A DNA stretch of 17,275 nucleotides from Colimorpha sp002372855 (GCA_946621635.1 CAMOOR010000045.1:1-17275); one strand, 5' to 3'. Counted from the stretch's first letter, positions 1-7,236 are shown. Notes: generated by a model not told the origin, from the sequence alone. Made by a program: numbers and translations.

Positions 1-67
1 TATATAGGTGATATAAGAAGTATATGAGAAGTATATAGGAAGGATATAAGAAGGGGCGAATTATGTA
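1..67. repeat. Palindromic 11-mer repeat element, copy 1 (partial at window edge)
   Basis: An AT-rich array built from roughly 11-bp units of the type GTATATGAGAA, ending in GCGAATTATGTA. It closely matches the right arm of the complete palindrome at 7011-7194, so the window starts inside an element whose left arm is cut off. No gene is seen here. Confidence 0.7.
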
Positions 68-70
68 TCA

Positions 71-105
71 GTTATGAGTTAAGAGTTATGAGTTAAGAGT
101 TGGGG
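71..105. repeat. Heptamer array, five units of GTTATGA/GTTAAGA
   Basis: Five consecutive 7-bp units alternate GTTATGA and GTTAAGA; the last has degenerated to GTTGGGG. The units contain stop codons (TGA, TAA) and the array sits in non-coding DNA upstream of pepA, next to a palindromic element. Confidence 0.75.
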
Positions 106-163
106 AGGGTGTTGAAAGGTTTTTTTGGGGGTGGCACAATATTTGTGTTGGAGGTGCGTTAAT

Positions 164-191
164 AATTAGGAATTATAAATTAGGAATTAGG
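164..191. repeat. Heptamer array, four units of AATTAGG
   Basis: Four 7-bp units (AATTAGG, AATTATA, AATTAGG, AATTAGG) lie in the AT-rich leader about 50 bp before the pepA start. This unit differs from the array at 71-105, so two unrelated heptamer families share one 240-bp intergenic region. No convincing promoter is visible between them. Confidence 0.75.
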
Positions 192-241
192 AATACATTT
201 ATAAATATATTTTTTATAATTTTTTAAGAAAGGAATAGTTT

Positions 242-1759
242 ATGATTTATAGTTTGCAGGATATCAACCCGAAGACGTATGAGGGTGATATGATTTTCAT
301 GTATGGCGACGAGAGCGCGGAGCGTGTGCTGCCGCTGGGGAAGAGGGAGGTGGAGTTGGTGAAGCGGCGGCGGAGCGGAGAGTGGAGAGCGGAGAGTGGA
401 GAGCGGAGAGCGGAGAGCGGGAAGGATTTTGTTGTGGCGTTCGACCGTTTGCCGAGCAGGTTGTATTTTGTGTCGTTCGACAGTGAGCGCAAGGGTGCGG
501 AGGTTCAGGAGCGGCTGCGTCTGCTGGCCGCGGAGGTGCTGAGGCTGCTGGAGCGTGACGGTGTGCGGGAGGTGGCGCTGTGCGGCGAAGGCACGCTGCC
601 GGAGGAGGTGGCTGCGATGGTGGAGGGTTTGACGCTGGCGGACTACAGTTTCGACCGCTACAAGTCGAAGGAGTGCTACCACCTGGAGCGGCTGGCGGTG
701 AGCAGGGTGTTTTTCAGCGAGGAGGAGTTGGAGTCGCAGCGTAGGCTGTGGAACCGTATCTACTGGTGCCGGGAGTGGGTGAATATGCCTGTGGCGGACC
801 TGAATGCGGAGCGGTTTGCGGATGAGCTGGAGGCTGTGGCGAAGGACCTGGAGGGTGTGAGGTGCACGGTGATGGACCGGAAGAAGATTGAGAGTTTGAG
901 GATGGGCGGCTTGCTGGGTGTGAACAGGGGGAGTGTGGACGAGCCGCGGTTTGTGGTGCTGGAGTATGACGGGTGTGCGGGAGTGGAGAGTGGAGAGTGG
1001 AGAGCGGAGAGTGGAGCGGGCGCTCCAGGGGAACGACCGATTGTGCTGGTGGGCAAGGGAGTGATGTACGACACGGGGGGACTGAATATCAAGCCGGACG
1101 ACTATATGCAGGAGATGAAGAGCGATATGGCGGGAGCGGCGACGATGGCGAGTGTGGTGTTTGCGGCGGCTGACAACAGGCTGCCGGTGAGGGTGGTGGC
1201 GCTGCTGCCGCTGACGGACAACCGTCCGGGGGGCAACGCCTATGCCGCGGACGACATACTGACGATGTACGACGGGACGACGGTGGAGGTGGTGAACACG
1301 GACGCGGAAGGGCGCCTGATATTGGCGGACGCGATTGCGTATGGGGTGAAGAATTACAATCCGAGGGTGATTATCGACGCGGCGACGCTGACGGGTGCGG
1401 CGGTGAGGGCGATTTCGACGTTCGGGATTGCGGCGATGCAGACGAATGCGGAGCGGGAGCTGGAGATGCTGAAGATTGTGGGCGAGGAGGTGCACGAGCG
1501 GCTGGTGGAGTTTCCGATGTGGAAGGAGTATGACGAGCTGATCAGGAGCGAGTATGCGGACCTGAGGAATTGCGGTACGACGCCGCAGGCGGGTACGATC
1601 ACGGCGGGGAAGTTCCTGGCGCACTTTGCGAAGGATGTGCCGTATGTGCATCTGGACATTGCGGGTGTGGCGTATTTCACGAAGGCGCAGGGGTATTACC
1701 GTGCAGGTGCGAGCGGATACGGGACGAGGTTGCTGTACGGGTTTTTGCAGATGCAATAA
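242..1759 (+). CDS. pepA: Leucyl aminopeptidase (peptidase family M17)
   Basis: A 505-residue cytosolic, two-metal aminopeptidase that removes N-terminal residues from peptides. The catalytic domain is intact. The metal and catalytic set reads K272, D277, D295, D354, E356 and R358, in the motifs KGVMYDTGGLNIKP, MKSDMAG and NTDAEGR. The spacing equals that of E. coli PepA with an offset of +2 (family knowledge). The start is ATG at 242, after an AT-rich leader with no Shine-Dalgarno sequence. The length is normal for the family. Two stretches are odd: residues about 44-60 and 247-260 are low-complexity Glu/Arg/Ser/Gly/Trp sequence, encoded by GGAGAGY heptamers that interrupt the N-terminal domain and the link to the catalytic domain. 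Codons end mostly in G (ACG, GCG, CTG, GTG). pdxA follows on the same strand after a 205-bp repeat-rich gap. Confidence 0.95.
   Translation: MIYSLQDINPKTYEGDMIFMYGDESAERVLPLGKREVELVKRRRSGEWRAESGERRAESGKDFVVAFDRLPSRLYFVSFDSERKGAEVQERLRLLAAEVLRLLERDGVREVALCGEGTLPEEVAAMVEGLTLADYSFDRYKSKECYHLERLAVSRVFFSEEELESQRRLWNRIYWCREWVNMPVADLNAERFADELEAVAKDLEGVRCTVMDRKKIESLRMGGLLGVNRGSVDEPRFVVLEYDGCAGVESGEWRAESGAGAPGERPIVLVGKGVMYDTGGLNIKPDDYMQEMKSDMAGAATMASVVFAAADNRLPVRVVALLPLTDNRPGGNAYAADDILTMYDGTTVEVVNTDAEGRLILADAIAYGVKNYNPRVIIDAATLTGAAVRAISTFGIAAMQTNAERELEMLKIVGEEVHERLVEFPMWKEYDELIRSEYADLRNCGTTPQAGTITAGKFLAHFAKDVPYVHLDIAGVAYFTKAQGYYRAGASGYGTRLLYGFLQMQ
372..419 (+). repeat. In-frame GGAGAGY heptamer array inside pepA (site 1)
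   Basis: Six complete 7-bp units, GGAGAGT or GGAGAGC, run from 377 to 418 after a partial unit at 372-376. The 42 bp equal 14 codons, so the frame is kept. They encode a Glu-Ser-Gly-Glu-Arg-Arg-Ala type repeat at residues about 44-60 of the N-terminal domain. Confidence 0.85.
980..1018 (+). repeat. In-frame GGAGAGY heptamer array inside pepA (site 2)
   Basis: Four complete GGAGAGT/GGAGAGC units (985-1012) are flanked by partial units (GGAGT, GGAGC). They encode Glu/Ser/Gly/Trp-rich residues about 247-259, just before the catalytic KGVMYD motif. This is the same repeat family as at 372-419 and 3980-4063. Confidence 0.8.
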
Positions 1760-1765
1760 TAGGTC

Positions 1766-1844
1766 GGCCTCACCCCTGACCCCTCTCCAGAGGGAGAGGG
1801 GAATAGGCCTCACCCCTGACCCCTCTCCAAAGGAGAGGGGAATA
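1766..1844 (+). repeat. Two tandem 40-bp hairpin repeats (CCTCACCCC family), 3' of pepA
   Basis: Two direct repeats (1766-1805 and 1806-1844) begin 6 bp after the pepA stop. Each has a CCTCACCCCTGA lead followed by a hairpin, CCCCTCTCC / GGAGAGGGG, with a 3-4 nt loop. There is no T-tract, so a rho-independent terminator is doubtful. An inverted copy lies at 1901-1957, so the lead and hairpin can also pair across the intergenic region. Confidence 0.8.
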
Positions 1845-1900
1845 GGATAGATGGAAAAACAAATATATTAAAAAGTAGATAAAAACAGTTATTAATCAAT

Positions 1901-1957
1901 AAAAAAAAGTCCTCGGCCGGGTTCCCCTCTCCTTGGGAGAGGGGGCAGGGGTGAGGC
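1901..1957 (+). repeat. Inverted CCTCACCCC-family hairpin with A-tract, in the pdxA leader
   Basis: Order: a run of eight A, then GTCCTCGGCC, then a hairpin (CCCCTCTCC, TT, GGGAGAGGGG), then GCAGGGGTGAGGC, ending 7 bp before the pdxA ATG. It is the reverse complement of the repeats after pepA. The same A-tract, GTCCTCGRCC and hairpin order lies in front of hutH (8862-8805 on the minus strand). A role in RNA folding or translation of pdxA is possible but unproven. Confidence 0.7.
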
Positions 1958-1964
1958 AGGATTT

Positions 1965-3011
1965 ATGGACAAGAACAACGAAGAGAAGAAGATAAGGGTG
2001 GCCATTACGCACGGTGATTTGAACGGTGTGGGCTACGAAGTGATTATCAAGACGTTTGCGGACAGCCGCATGTTTGATTTCTGCACGCCGATATTGTACG
2101 GGAGCAGCAAGGTGGCGAGTTACCACAAGAAGCTGCTGACGTCGGTGCAGGGGGAGATGGTGTTCAACAACATAAGGGATGCCGCGGAGGCGCAGGACCG
2201 GAAGTACAATGTGGTGAACCTGACGCAGGAGGAGGTGAAGATTGACCTGGGGAAGAGCACGGAGGTGGCGGGAAGGCTGAGCAGGGAGAGTCTGGACCGT
2301 GCGTGCAGGGACCTGAAGGAGGGGAAGGTGGATGTGCTGGTGACGGCGCCTATCAACAAGAGGAATATCCAGGCTCCGGATTTCGACTTTCCGGGCCACA
2401 CGGAGTACCTGAGCCACCAGTTCGGGGCGCAGAGCCTGATGATGATGGTGTGCGACAGAATCAGAATCGGCATTGTGACGAACCACCTGGCGCTGAAGGA
2501 TGTGCCGGGTGCGCTGACGCACGAGTTGCTGACGGAGAAGATCAGGCTGATGAACGAGAGCCTGAAGAGGGATTTCGGCATTACGATTCCGAAGATTGCG
2601 GTGCTGGCGCTGGACCCGCATGCGGGCGACAACGGAGTGATCGGCGACTTCGACATGAAGGTGATCAAGCCGGTGATAGAGGAGGCGCAGGGGAAGGGCG
2701 TGCTGGCCTACGGTCCGTTTCCGAGCGACGGTTTCTTCGGCAGTTCGGAGTTCAACAAGTTCGACGGCGTGCTGGCGCTGTACCACGACCAGGGGTTGAT
2801 ACCGTTCAAGCTGATGTCGTTCACGGAGGGCGTGAACTATACGGCGGGGCTGCCGTATGTGAGGACGAGTCCGGCGCACGGCACGGGCTACGACATTGCG
2901 GGCAAGGACAAGGCGAGCGAGCAGTCGATGAGAAGTGCGGTGTATCTGGCCTGCAACATATTGCGCAACCGCAAGGAGTACGACGAGCTGACGGCGAATC
3001 CGCTGAAGTAA
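1965..3011 (+). CDS. pdxA: 4-hydroxythreonine-4-phosphate dehydrogenase
   Basis: A 348-residue enzyme of the DXP-dependent pyridoxal 5'-phosphate pathway. It oxidises 4-phosphohydroxy-L-threonine with NAD(P), and its product condenses with deoxyxylulose phosphate through PdxJ in the cytosol. The three metal-binding histidines are visible at H174 (NHLALKD), H219 (DPHAGDNG) and H274 (YHDQGLIPFK). Their 45- and 55-residue spacings equal those of E. coli PdxA (H166, H211, H266). Other family motifs are GHTEYL, with H145, and TSPAHGTGYDIAG near the C-terminus. Length is normal for the family. The ATG at 1965 lies 7 bp after a hairpin repeat whose GGGGTGAGG could act as a weak ribosome-binding sequence (inference). 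polA follows after 61 bp that consist only of heptamer repeats, so co-transcription is likely. No pdxJ is present in the window. Confidence 0.95.
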   Translation: MDKNNEEKKIRVAITHGDLNGVGYEVIIKTFADSRMFDFCTPILYGSSKVASYHKKLLTSVQGEMVFNNIRDAAEAQDRKYNVVNLTQEEVKIDLGKSTEVAGRLSRESLDRACRDLKEGKVDVLVTAPINKRNIQAPDFDFPGHTEYLSHQFGAQSLMMMVCDRIRIGIVTNHLALKDVPGALTHELLTEKIRLMNESLKRDFGITIPKIAVLALDPHAGDNGVIGDFDMKVIKPVIEEAQGKGVLAYGPFPSDGFFGSSEFNKFDGVLALYHDQGLIPFKLMSFTEGVNYTAGLPYVRTSPAHGTGYDIAGKDKASEQSMRSAVYLACNILRNRKEYDELTANPLK

Positions 3012-3074
3012 AGGTTTAAGGTTTAAGGTTTAAGGTTTAAAGTTTAAGGTTTAAAGTTTAAGGTTTAAGGTTTT
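3012..3074 (+). repeat. AGGTTTA heptamer array filling the pdxA-polA junction
   Basis: Nine consecutive 7-bp units (AGGTTTA, some AAGTTTA, the last AGGTTTT) fill exactly the gap between the pdxA stop codon and polA. The final unit overlaps the TTG start codon of polA. The units contain TAA, which supplies in-frame stops upstream of polA, the nearest at 3052-3054. Confidence 0.9.
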
Positions 3075-5757
3075 GAAGAAACTGGTGTTGATAGACGGGA
3101 TGGCGGCGGTGTATCGCGGCTATTACGCGATGAGCAACAATCCGCGTGTGAATTCGAAGGGGATGAACACGTCGGCGGCGCTGGGGTTCACGATGGGGTT
3201 GTACGACCTGCTGAAGAGCCAGCGTCCGACGCATGTGGGGGTGGCGTTCGACCTGTCGAAGCCGACGTTTCGCCACGAGGTGTATTCCGAATACAAGGCG
3301 CACCGCGACCCGATGCCGGAGGAGATTGAGAGCAACCTGCCGTGGATTTGCCGCATCATCGACGCGTTCAGGATACCGCGGCTGACGTGCGAGGGCTATG
3401 AGGCGGACGATGTGATCGGCACGCTGAGCCACGCTGCCGAGGCGGCGGGGTTCGACGAGGTGGTGATGGTGACGCCGGACAAGGATTTTGCGCAGCTGGT
3501 GACGGAGAGGGTGAAAATGTACCGCCAGGGGAGGGGCAAGACGCCGGACGTGCTGATGGGGGTGAAGGAGGTGTGCGAGAAGTACGACGTGAGCGACTGC
3601 CGCCAGGTGATAGACCTGCTGGGCCTGTGGGGGGACGCGATAGACAACATTCCCGGCATTCCGGGGGTGGGGGAAAAGACGGCGAAGAAGCTCATAGCGC
3701 AGTTCGGCTCGGTGGAGGAGATGGTGAAGCGGGTGGACGAAATCAAGAACGACCGCCTGCGGGAGAAGGTGCGCGAGAACGGCGAGCAGGCCCTCTTCTC
3801 GAAGATGCTGGCCACCATACGGCTCGACGCCCCAATAGCCTTCGACGAGGAGGCGCTGACGAGGGAGGAGCCCGACTACGCGGAGCTGCGCAAGATATTC
3901 GACGAGCTGGAGTTCCGCCAGTTGGCACGGAGAATATTCACCGACCTGAGCGTGAAGGACCCGCAGAAGGCGATGGAATGGAGAGTGGAGAGTGGAGAGC
4001 GGAGAGTGGAGAGTGGGGAGCGGAGAGTGGAGAGTGGAGAACGGAGAACGGAGAGCGGGGAGCCGACGCTGTTCGACCTGGCGCCGACGGTGCAGCAGTC
4101 GCCGGCGGTGGAGCAGGCGGTGCTGACGGCCGAGGTGCTGGAGGGTTTGAAGGGGAAGGATGTGGCCCTGCTGGTGGACGGCCCGAAGGTGGTGATGAGC
4201 ACCAACGCCGATTCTGTATGGGTAGGCAAGGTGGACGAGGTGGACATGGGTCTGCTGGCCGACGTGCTGCAGGACGAGCGGAGCACCAAGCTCTGCTTCG
4301 ACCTGAAGAATCTGAAATACATCCTCGCCGAATTGGACATCGAGCTGCGGGGCGAGATATTCGACGTGCAGCTGGCGCATTACCTCATCGACGCCGAGAT
4401 GCGCCACACGCTGGACTTCATCTGCTCCGCCCTGCTGGGCTTCGAGCCCGCCGACAGCGCGGCGCAGGCGGCGGCGTTGTGGCAACTGTATCCGCGGATG
4501 GTGTCCAAACTCAAGGACGCAGGTCTGGAACGGCTCTACCGCGAGGTGGAGCTGCCGTTGGTCGACGTGCTGATGGACATGGAGAAGGAGGGGGTGCGCA
4601 TCGACGTGGAGGCCCTGAAGGAATACTCGCAGAAGCTCACCGCCGAGCGCAGCGAGATAGAAGAAAAGATATACGAACTGGCGGGCGAGAGGTTCAACAT
4701 AAGCTCGCCCAAGCAGTTGGGCGAAGTGCTGTACGAGAAACTGAAGGTCACCGACAAGCCGCCGCGCACGGCCACCAAGCAGTACAGCACCGCCGAGGAC
4801 GTGCTGACGAAGCTTGCCGCTACGCATGCCATCATACCGCTGATACTGGAATACCGTTCGGTGACGAAGCTGGTGGGCACCTACCTGGACTCGTTCCCGA
4901 AGCTCATCAATCCCGCCACAGGACGGTTGCACACGGTGTACAACCAGACGGTTACGGCGACGGGACGTCTGTCGTCGAGCAATCCCAACCTGCAGAACAT
5001 CCCCATCCGCACCGAACGGGGCCGCGAGATACGGCGGGCCTTCGTGGCGCGCGACGGGGAGCACCTGCTGCTCGCCGCCGACTACTCGCAGATCGAGCTG
5101 CGCATCATCGCCTCCCTGGCCAAGGACCGCCACATGCTGGAGGCCTTTGCCAACGGCTTCGACATCCACGCCGCCACCGCCGCCAAAATCTACCACCTGC
5201 CCATGAACGAGGTGACGAAGGACCAGCGCCGCAACGCCAAAAGCGTCAACTTCGGCATCGTCTACGGCATCTCCGCCTTCGGCCTCAGCGAGCAGCTCGG
5301 CATCCCCCGCAAGGAGGCTGCGGCGCTGATAGATGAATACTTCGCACAGTATCCCGACATCCGCCGATTCATCGACGAGAGCATCGCCGCCGCACGCGAA
5401 CACGGCTACGCACAGACCCTCCTGGGCCGTCGGCGCTACCTGCCCGACATCAACAGCCGCAACGCGTCGGCACGCTCCTTTGCCGAGCGCAACGCCGTCA
5501 ACATGCCCATCCAAGGCACCTCGGCGGACATGATCAAGCTCGCCATGGTGCGCATCCACCGCTGCCTGCGCCAGCAGCACCTCCGCACCCGCATGATACT
5601 GCAGGTGCACGACGAACTGGTCTTCGACCTCTACCGTCCCGAGGAGGCGTTGGTACGCCAGATAGTGGCCCGCGAAATGAAACAGGCGCTGCCCCTGCCC
5701 GGCATCGACATCGAGGTGGGCATCGACGTGGGCGAAAACTGGCTGCAGGCACACTAA
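3073..5757 (+). CDS. polA: DNA polymerase I, proofreading domain apparently inactive
   Basis: An 894-residue family A polymerase for Okazaki-fragment maturation and repair synthesis. The 5'-nuclease domain (about 1-290) has KLVLIDG, the YEADD motif and the helix-hairpin-helix IPGIPGVGEKTAKKLI. The polymerase domain has motif A (D670, ADYSQIELR), motif B (R719, K723, Y731) and motif C (H846-D847-E848). All of these sit at a constant offset of 35 from the E. coli residues. The middle domain (about 335-500) lacks the usual DxE of Exo I. Exo II reads DLKNLKYIL, without the aspartate, and no Exo III YxxxD is visible, so 3'-5' exonuclease activity is probably absent. Residues 302-330 are a heptamer-encoded Glu/Arg/Ser/Gly linker. 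The start must be TTG at 3073: an in-frame stop lies at 3052-3054 and the next ATG would cut into the LIDG motif. Codons shift from G-ending to C-ending along the gene. Confidence 0.95.
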   Translation: MKKLVLIDGMAAVYRGYYAMSNNPRVNSKGMNTSAALGFTMGLYDLLKSQRPTHVGVAFDLSKPTFRHEVYSEYKAHRDPMPEEIESNLPWICRIIDAFRIPRLTCEGYEADDVIGTLSHAAEAAGFDEVVMVTPDKDFAQLVTERVKMYRQGRGKTPDVLMGVKEVCEKYDVSDCRQVIDLLGLWGDAIDNIPGIPGVGEKTAKKLIAQFGSVEEMVKRVDEIKNDRLREKVRENGEQALFSKMLATIRLDAPIAFDEEALTREEPDYAELRKIFDELEFRQLARRIFTDLSVKDPQKAMEWRVESGERRVESGERRVESGERRTESGEPTLFDLAPTVQQSPAVEQAVLTAEVLEGLKGKDVALLVDGPKVVMSTNADSVWVGKVDEVDMGLLADVLQDERSTKLCFDLKNLKYILAELDIELRGEIFDVQLAHYLIDAEMRHTLDFICSALLGFEPADSAAQAAALWQLYPRMVSKLKDAGLERLYREVELPLVDVLMDMEKEGVRIDVEALKEYSQKLTAERSEIEEKIYELAGERFNISSPKQLGEVLYEKLKVTDKPPRTATKQYSTAEDVLTKLAATHAIIPLILEYRSVTKLVGTYLDSFPKLINPATGRLHTVYNQTVTATGRLSSSNPNLQNIPIRTERGREIRRAFVARDGEHLLLAADYSQIELRIIASLAKDRHMLEAFANGFDIHAATAAKIYHLPMNEVTKDQRRNAKSVNFGIVYGISAFGLSEQLGIPRKEAAALIDEYFAQYPDIRRFIDESIAAAREHGYAQTLLGRRRYLPDINSRNASARSFAERNAVNMPIQGTSADMIKLAMVRIHRCLRQQHLRTRMILQVHDELVFDLYRPEEALVRQIVAREMKQALPLPGIDIEVGIDVGENWLQAH
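3980..4063 (+). repeat. In-frame GGAGAGY array inside polA, twelve units
   Basis: Twelve consecutive 7-bp units (GGAGAGT, GGAGAGC and variants GGAGAAC, GGGGAGC) occupy exactly 84 bp, or 28 codons. They encode roughly four copies of a seven-residue Glu-Ser-Gly-Glu-Arg-Arg-Val repeat, placed between the 5'-nuclease domain and the degenerate exonuclease domain. Confidence 0.9.
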
Positions 5758-5761
5758 ATTA

Positions 5762-5789
5762 AATTGAAAATTGAGAATTGAAAATTGAA
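5762..5789 (+). repeat. AATTGAA heptamer array between polA and the secreted-protein gene
   Basis: Four 7-bp units (AATTGAA, AATTGAG, AATTGAA, AATTGAA) begin 4 bp after the polA stop. They are the reverse complement of the TTCAATT array at 5856-5887. The two arrays could form a stem of about 28 bp with the start codon of the intervening gene in its loop. Confidence 0.85.
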
Positions 5790-5805
5790 AAAATCGAAAA
5801 ACAGG

Positions 5806-6993
5806 ATGAAAAGAATGAATACAATATTGAGGGCATGCGTCTGCATCAGCATGATTTCAATTTTCAATTTTCAATTTTCAATTTTCACTTCCGCGCATGC
5901 CCAGCAGTCGTGGAACTATAGCACCATCACCGAAGCCCACCTGGACGACGCCTACCTCATCGAACCGCCGCATGACCTGAAGAAACAGATAGAGAAAAAG
6001 ATTGCCCCGCAGCGCCTGCGATACAACAGCCTCTACCGCCTCAGCGTCAGCGGCAAACGTGCCGGCAAACGCACTCTGCGCCTCCAGGCCGACAGCATCG
6101 ACGTCTCGCTGTCCGAAAGCCTGGCCACGCAACTCTTCCCCTACCTCGTCTCCGACCGCTACTGGCGCCAGCGCTACAGCACCCTCCAGGAGTGGGCCTA
6201 CATCGGCATGGACAACGGCAGCCTCATCGACGTCGACACCTCCGACCACCGCTACGCCCACTTCGCGCCCCTCGTCTGGCTCGGCTACCGCTACCAGCCC
6301 TCGCCGGAGTGGCCCGTGGTCTTCACTGTGCGCACCAACACCCATGTGCGACAGACGCTTACGCTCCCGGCCCTGATGCGCCTGGCCGAATGGGGCGCCT
6401 TCACCACCGAGGAGGGCCTGCTGGCCTACGAGCAGCGGATGGCCCTCCGCCAGCAGCAGGAACAGCAGCACCGCGAGCAGCTGCAACGCCAGCTCGACTC
6501 GCTCGACCGCGTCAGCGAACTCTTCGCCCGCCAGGCCGACAGCATCACCATCGTCCTCCAGCGCGACTCCATCGACCAGGCCGAACAACGCCTCATGGCC
6601 GAGGTGCAGGCCACCAAGGAGCGCATGAACCGCGACCAGATATTCATCATGAGCATCAACCCCGCCCGCAGCGACTACATGTTCGGTCTCGAGTTCAACT
6701 TCTACAACTGCTTCCAGAAAATCGTCACCAAACTCGAAATCACCGTCACCCCCGTCAACGACCGCGGCCAGCTGCAGAAGGACCAGTTCAACCGCGACGT
6801 CCGCACCATCCGCTGCATGGGCCCCATACGTCCCGGCTCGCCGGCGCAGTACACCTTCGACGAACTCTTCTGGGACGACAAAGGCAAAATCAAGTACATG
6901 CGCGTCACCTCCATCGTCTTCCACTTCACCGACGGCACCCGCCGCAGCTTCTACGGCTACGACAACATCATGAAGCACACGCTGGGCAAGTGA
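5806..6993 (+). CDS. Secreted coiled-coil protein of unknown function
   Basis: About 395 residues; I do not recognise the family. An N-terminal signal peptide (about 1-32) is predicted, with a basic n-region, a hydrophobic core ISIFNFQFSIF and an AHA-QQ cleavage site. Most of the core is encoded by TTCAATT heptamers. A mixed domain follows (about 33-200), then a Gln/Arg/Glu-rich probable coiled coil (about 205-278). The C-terminal domain (about 280-395) is rich in beta-type sequence with conserved-looking aromatic residues (FNFYNCFQKI, FDELFWDDKGKIKYM). I chose the ATG at 5806; a TTG at 5785 and an ATG at 5815 are alternatives in the same frame. Codons are strongly C-ending, unlike pepA and pdxA on the same strand. 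The gene follows polA by 48 bp and may be read from the same transcript. It is probably periplasmic or outer-membrane associated (inference). Confidence 0.75.
   Translation: MKRMNTILRACVCISMISIFNFQFSIFTSAHAQQSWNYSTITEAHLDDAYLIEPPHDLKKQIEKKIAPQRLRYNSLYRLSVSGKRAGKRTLRLQADSIDVSLSESLATQLFPYLVSDRYWRQRYSTLQEWAYIGMDNGSLIDVDTSDHRYAHFAPLVWLGYRYQPSPEWPVVFTVRTNTHVRQTLTLPALMRLAEWGAFTTEEGLLAYEQRMALRQQQEQQHREQLQRQLDSLDRVSELFARQADSITIVLQRDSIDQAEQRLMAEVQATKERMNRDQIFIMSINPARSDYMFGLEFNFYNCFQKIVTKLEITVTPVNDRGQLQKDQFNRDVRTIRCMGPIRPGSPAQYTFDELFWDDKGKIKYMRVTSIVFHFTDGTRRSFYGYDNIMKHTLGK
5856..5887 (+). repeat. TTCAATT heptamer array encoding a signal-peptide core
   Basis: Four and a half 7-bp units lie inside the coding region and encode residues about 17-27 of the secreted protein (ISIFNFQFSIF). 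The array is in inverted orientation relative to 5762-5789. Confidence 0.85.
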
Positions 6994-7010
6994 GGACGAC
7001 CCCCGAACCC

Positions 7011-7194
7011 CCATTTCACACCCACCCGAAAGGCACATAATTCGGCCCTTCTTATATAGTTCCTATATACTTCTCATATACTTCTTATATTACCTATATA
7101 AGAAGTATATGAGAAGTATATGAGAACGATATAAGAACGATATAAGAAATGCCGAATTATGTACCTCTCGGGTAGGTGTCGGGTGGGTGTTTTG
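7011..7194. repeat. Large palindromic 11-mer repeat element, complete copy
   Basis: This element fills most of the 300-bp gap between two convergent genes. Its left arm carries CACCCACCCGA, ACATAATTCGGCC and 11-mer units such as CTATATACTTC. Its right arm has the same blocks in reverse complement and reverse order, with the centre near 7088-7094. Transcripts of either strand could fold into a long hairpin, so a role in bidirectional termination is plausible. Partial copies are at 1-67 and 17234-17275. Confidence 0.8.
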
Positions 7195-7196
7195 GC

Positions 7197-7236
7197 AAAA
7201 AAAATCCGGAGCAATCGTAGTGATTGCTCCGGATTT
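7197..7236 (-). terminator. Rho-independent terminator of hutH
   Basis: A perfect 15-bp inverted repeat (7202-7216 with 7222-7236; arm AAATCCGGAGCAATC, loop of 5 nt) is followed on the minus strand by a run of eight T (7204-7197). It lies 58 bp after the hutH stop codon. Confidence 0.9.

Noticed and set aside
372..419. CRISPR array or spacer-repeat locus
   Set aside because: Units are contiguous 7-mers with no unique spacers, and no cas genes are present in the window.
1766..1844. Rho-independent terminators at the CCCCTCTCC/GGAGAGGGG hairpins
   Set aside because: The hairpins are strong but none is followed by a T-run on the relevant strand, so they are listed as repeats.
3012..3074. Telomere-like repeat, AGGTTTA resembling plant TTTAGGG
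   Set aside because: The unit differs from the telomere unit, the array is only nine units, and it sits between two bacterial genes within a set of many other heptamers.
3058..5754. Very long minus-strand open frame opposite polA
   Set aside because: It is a shadow produced by GC-rich, strongly biased codons; the plus-strand frame carries all polymerase motifs and the antisense protein is low-complexity without any recognisable domain.
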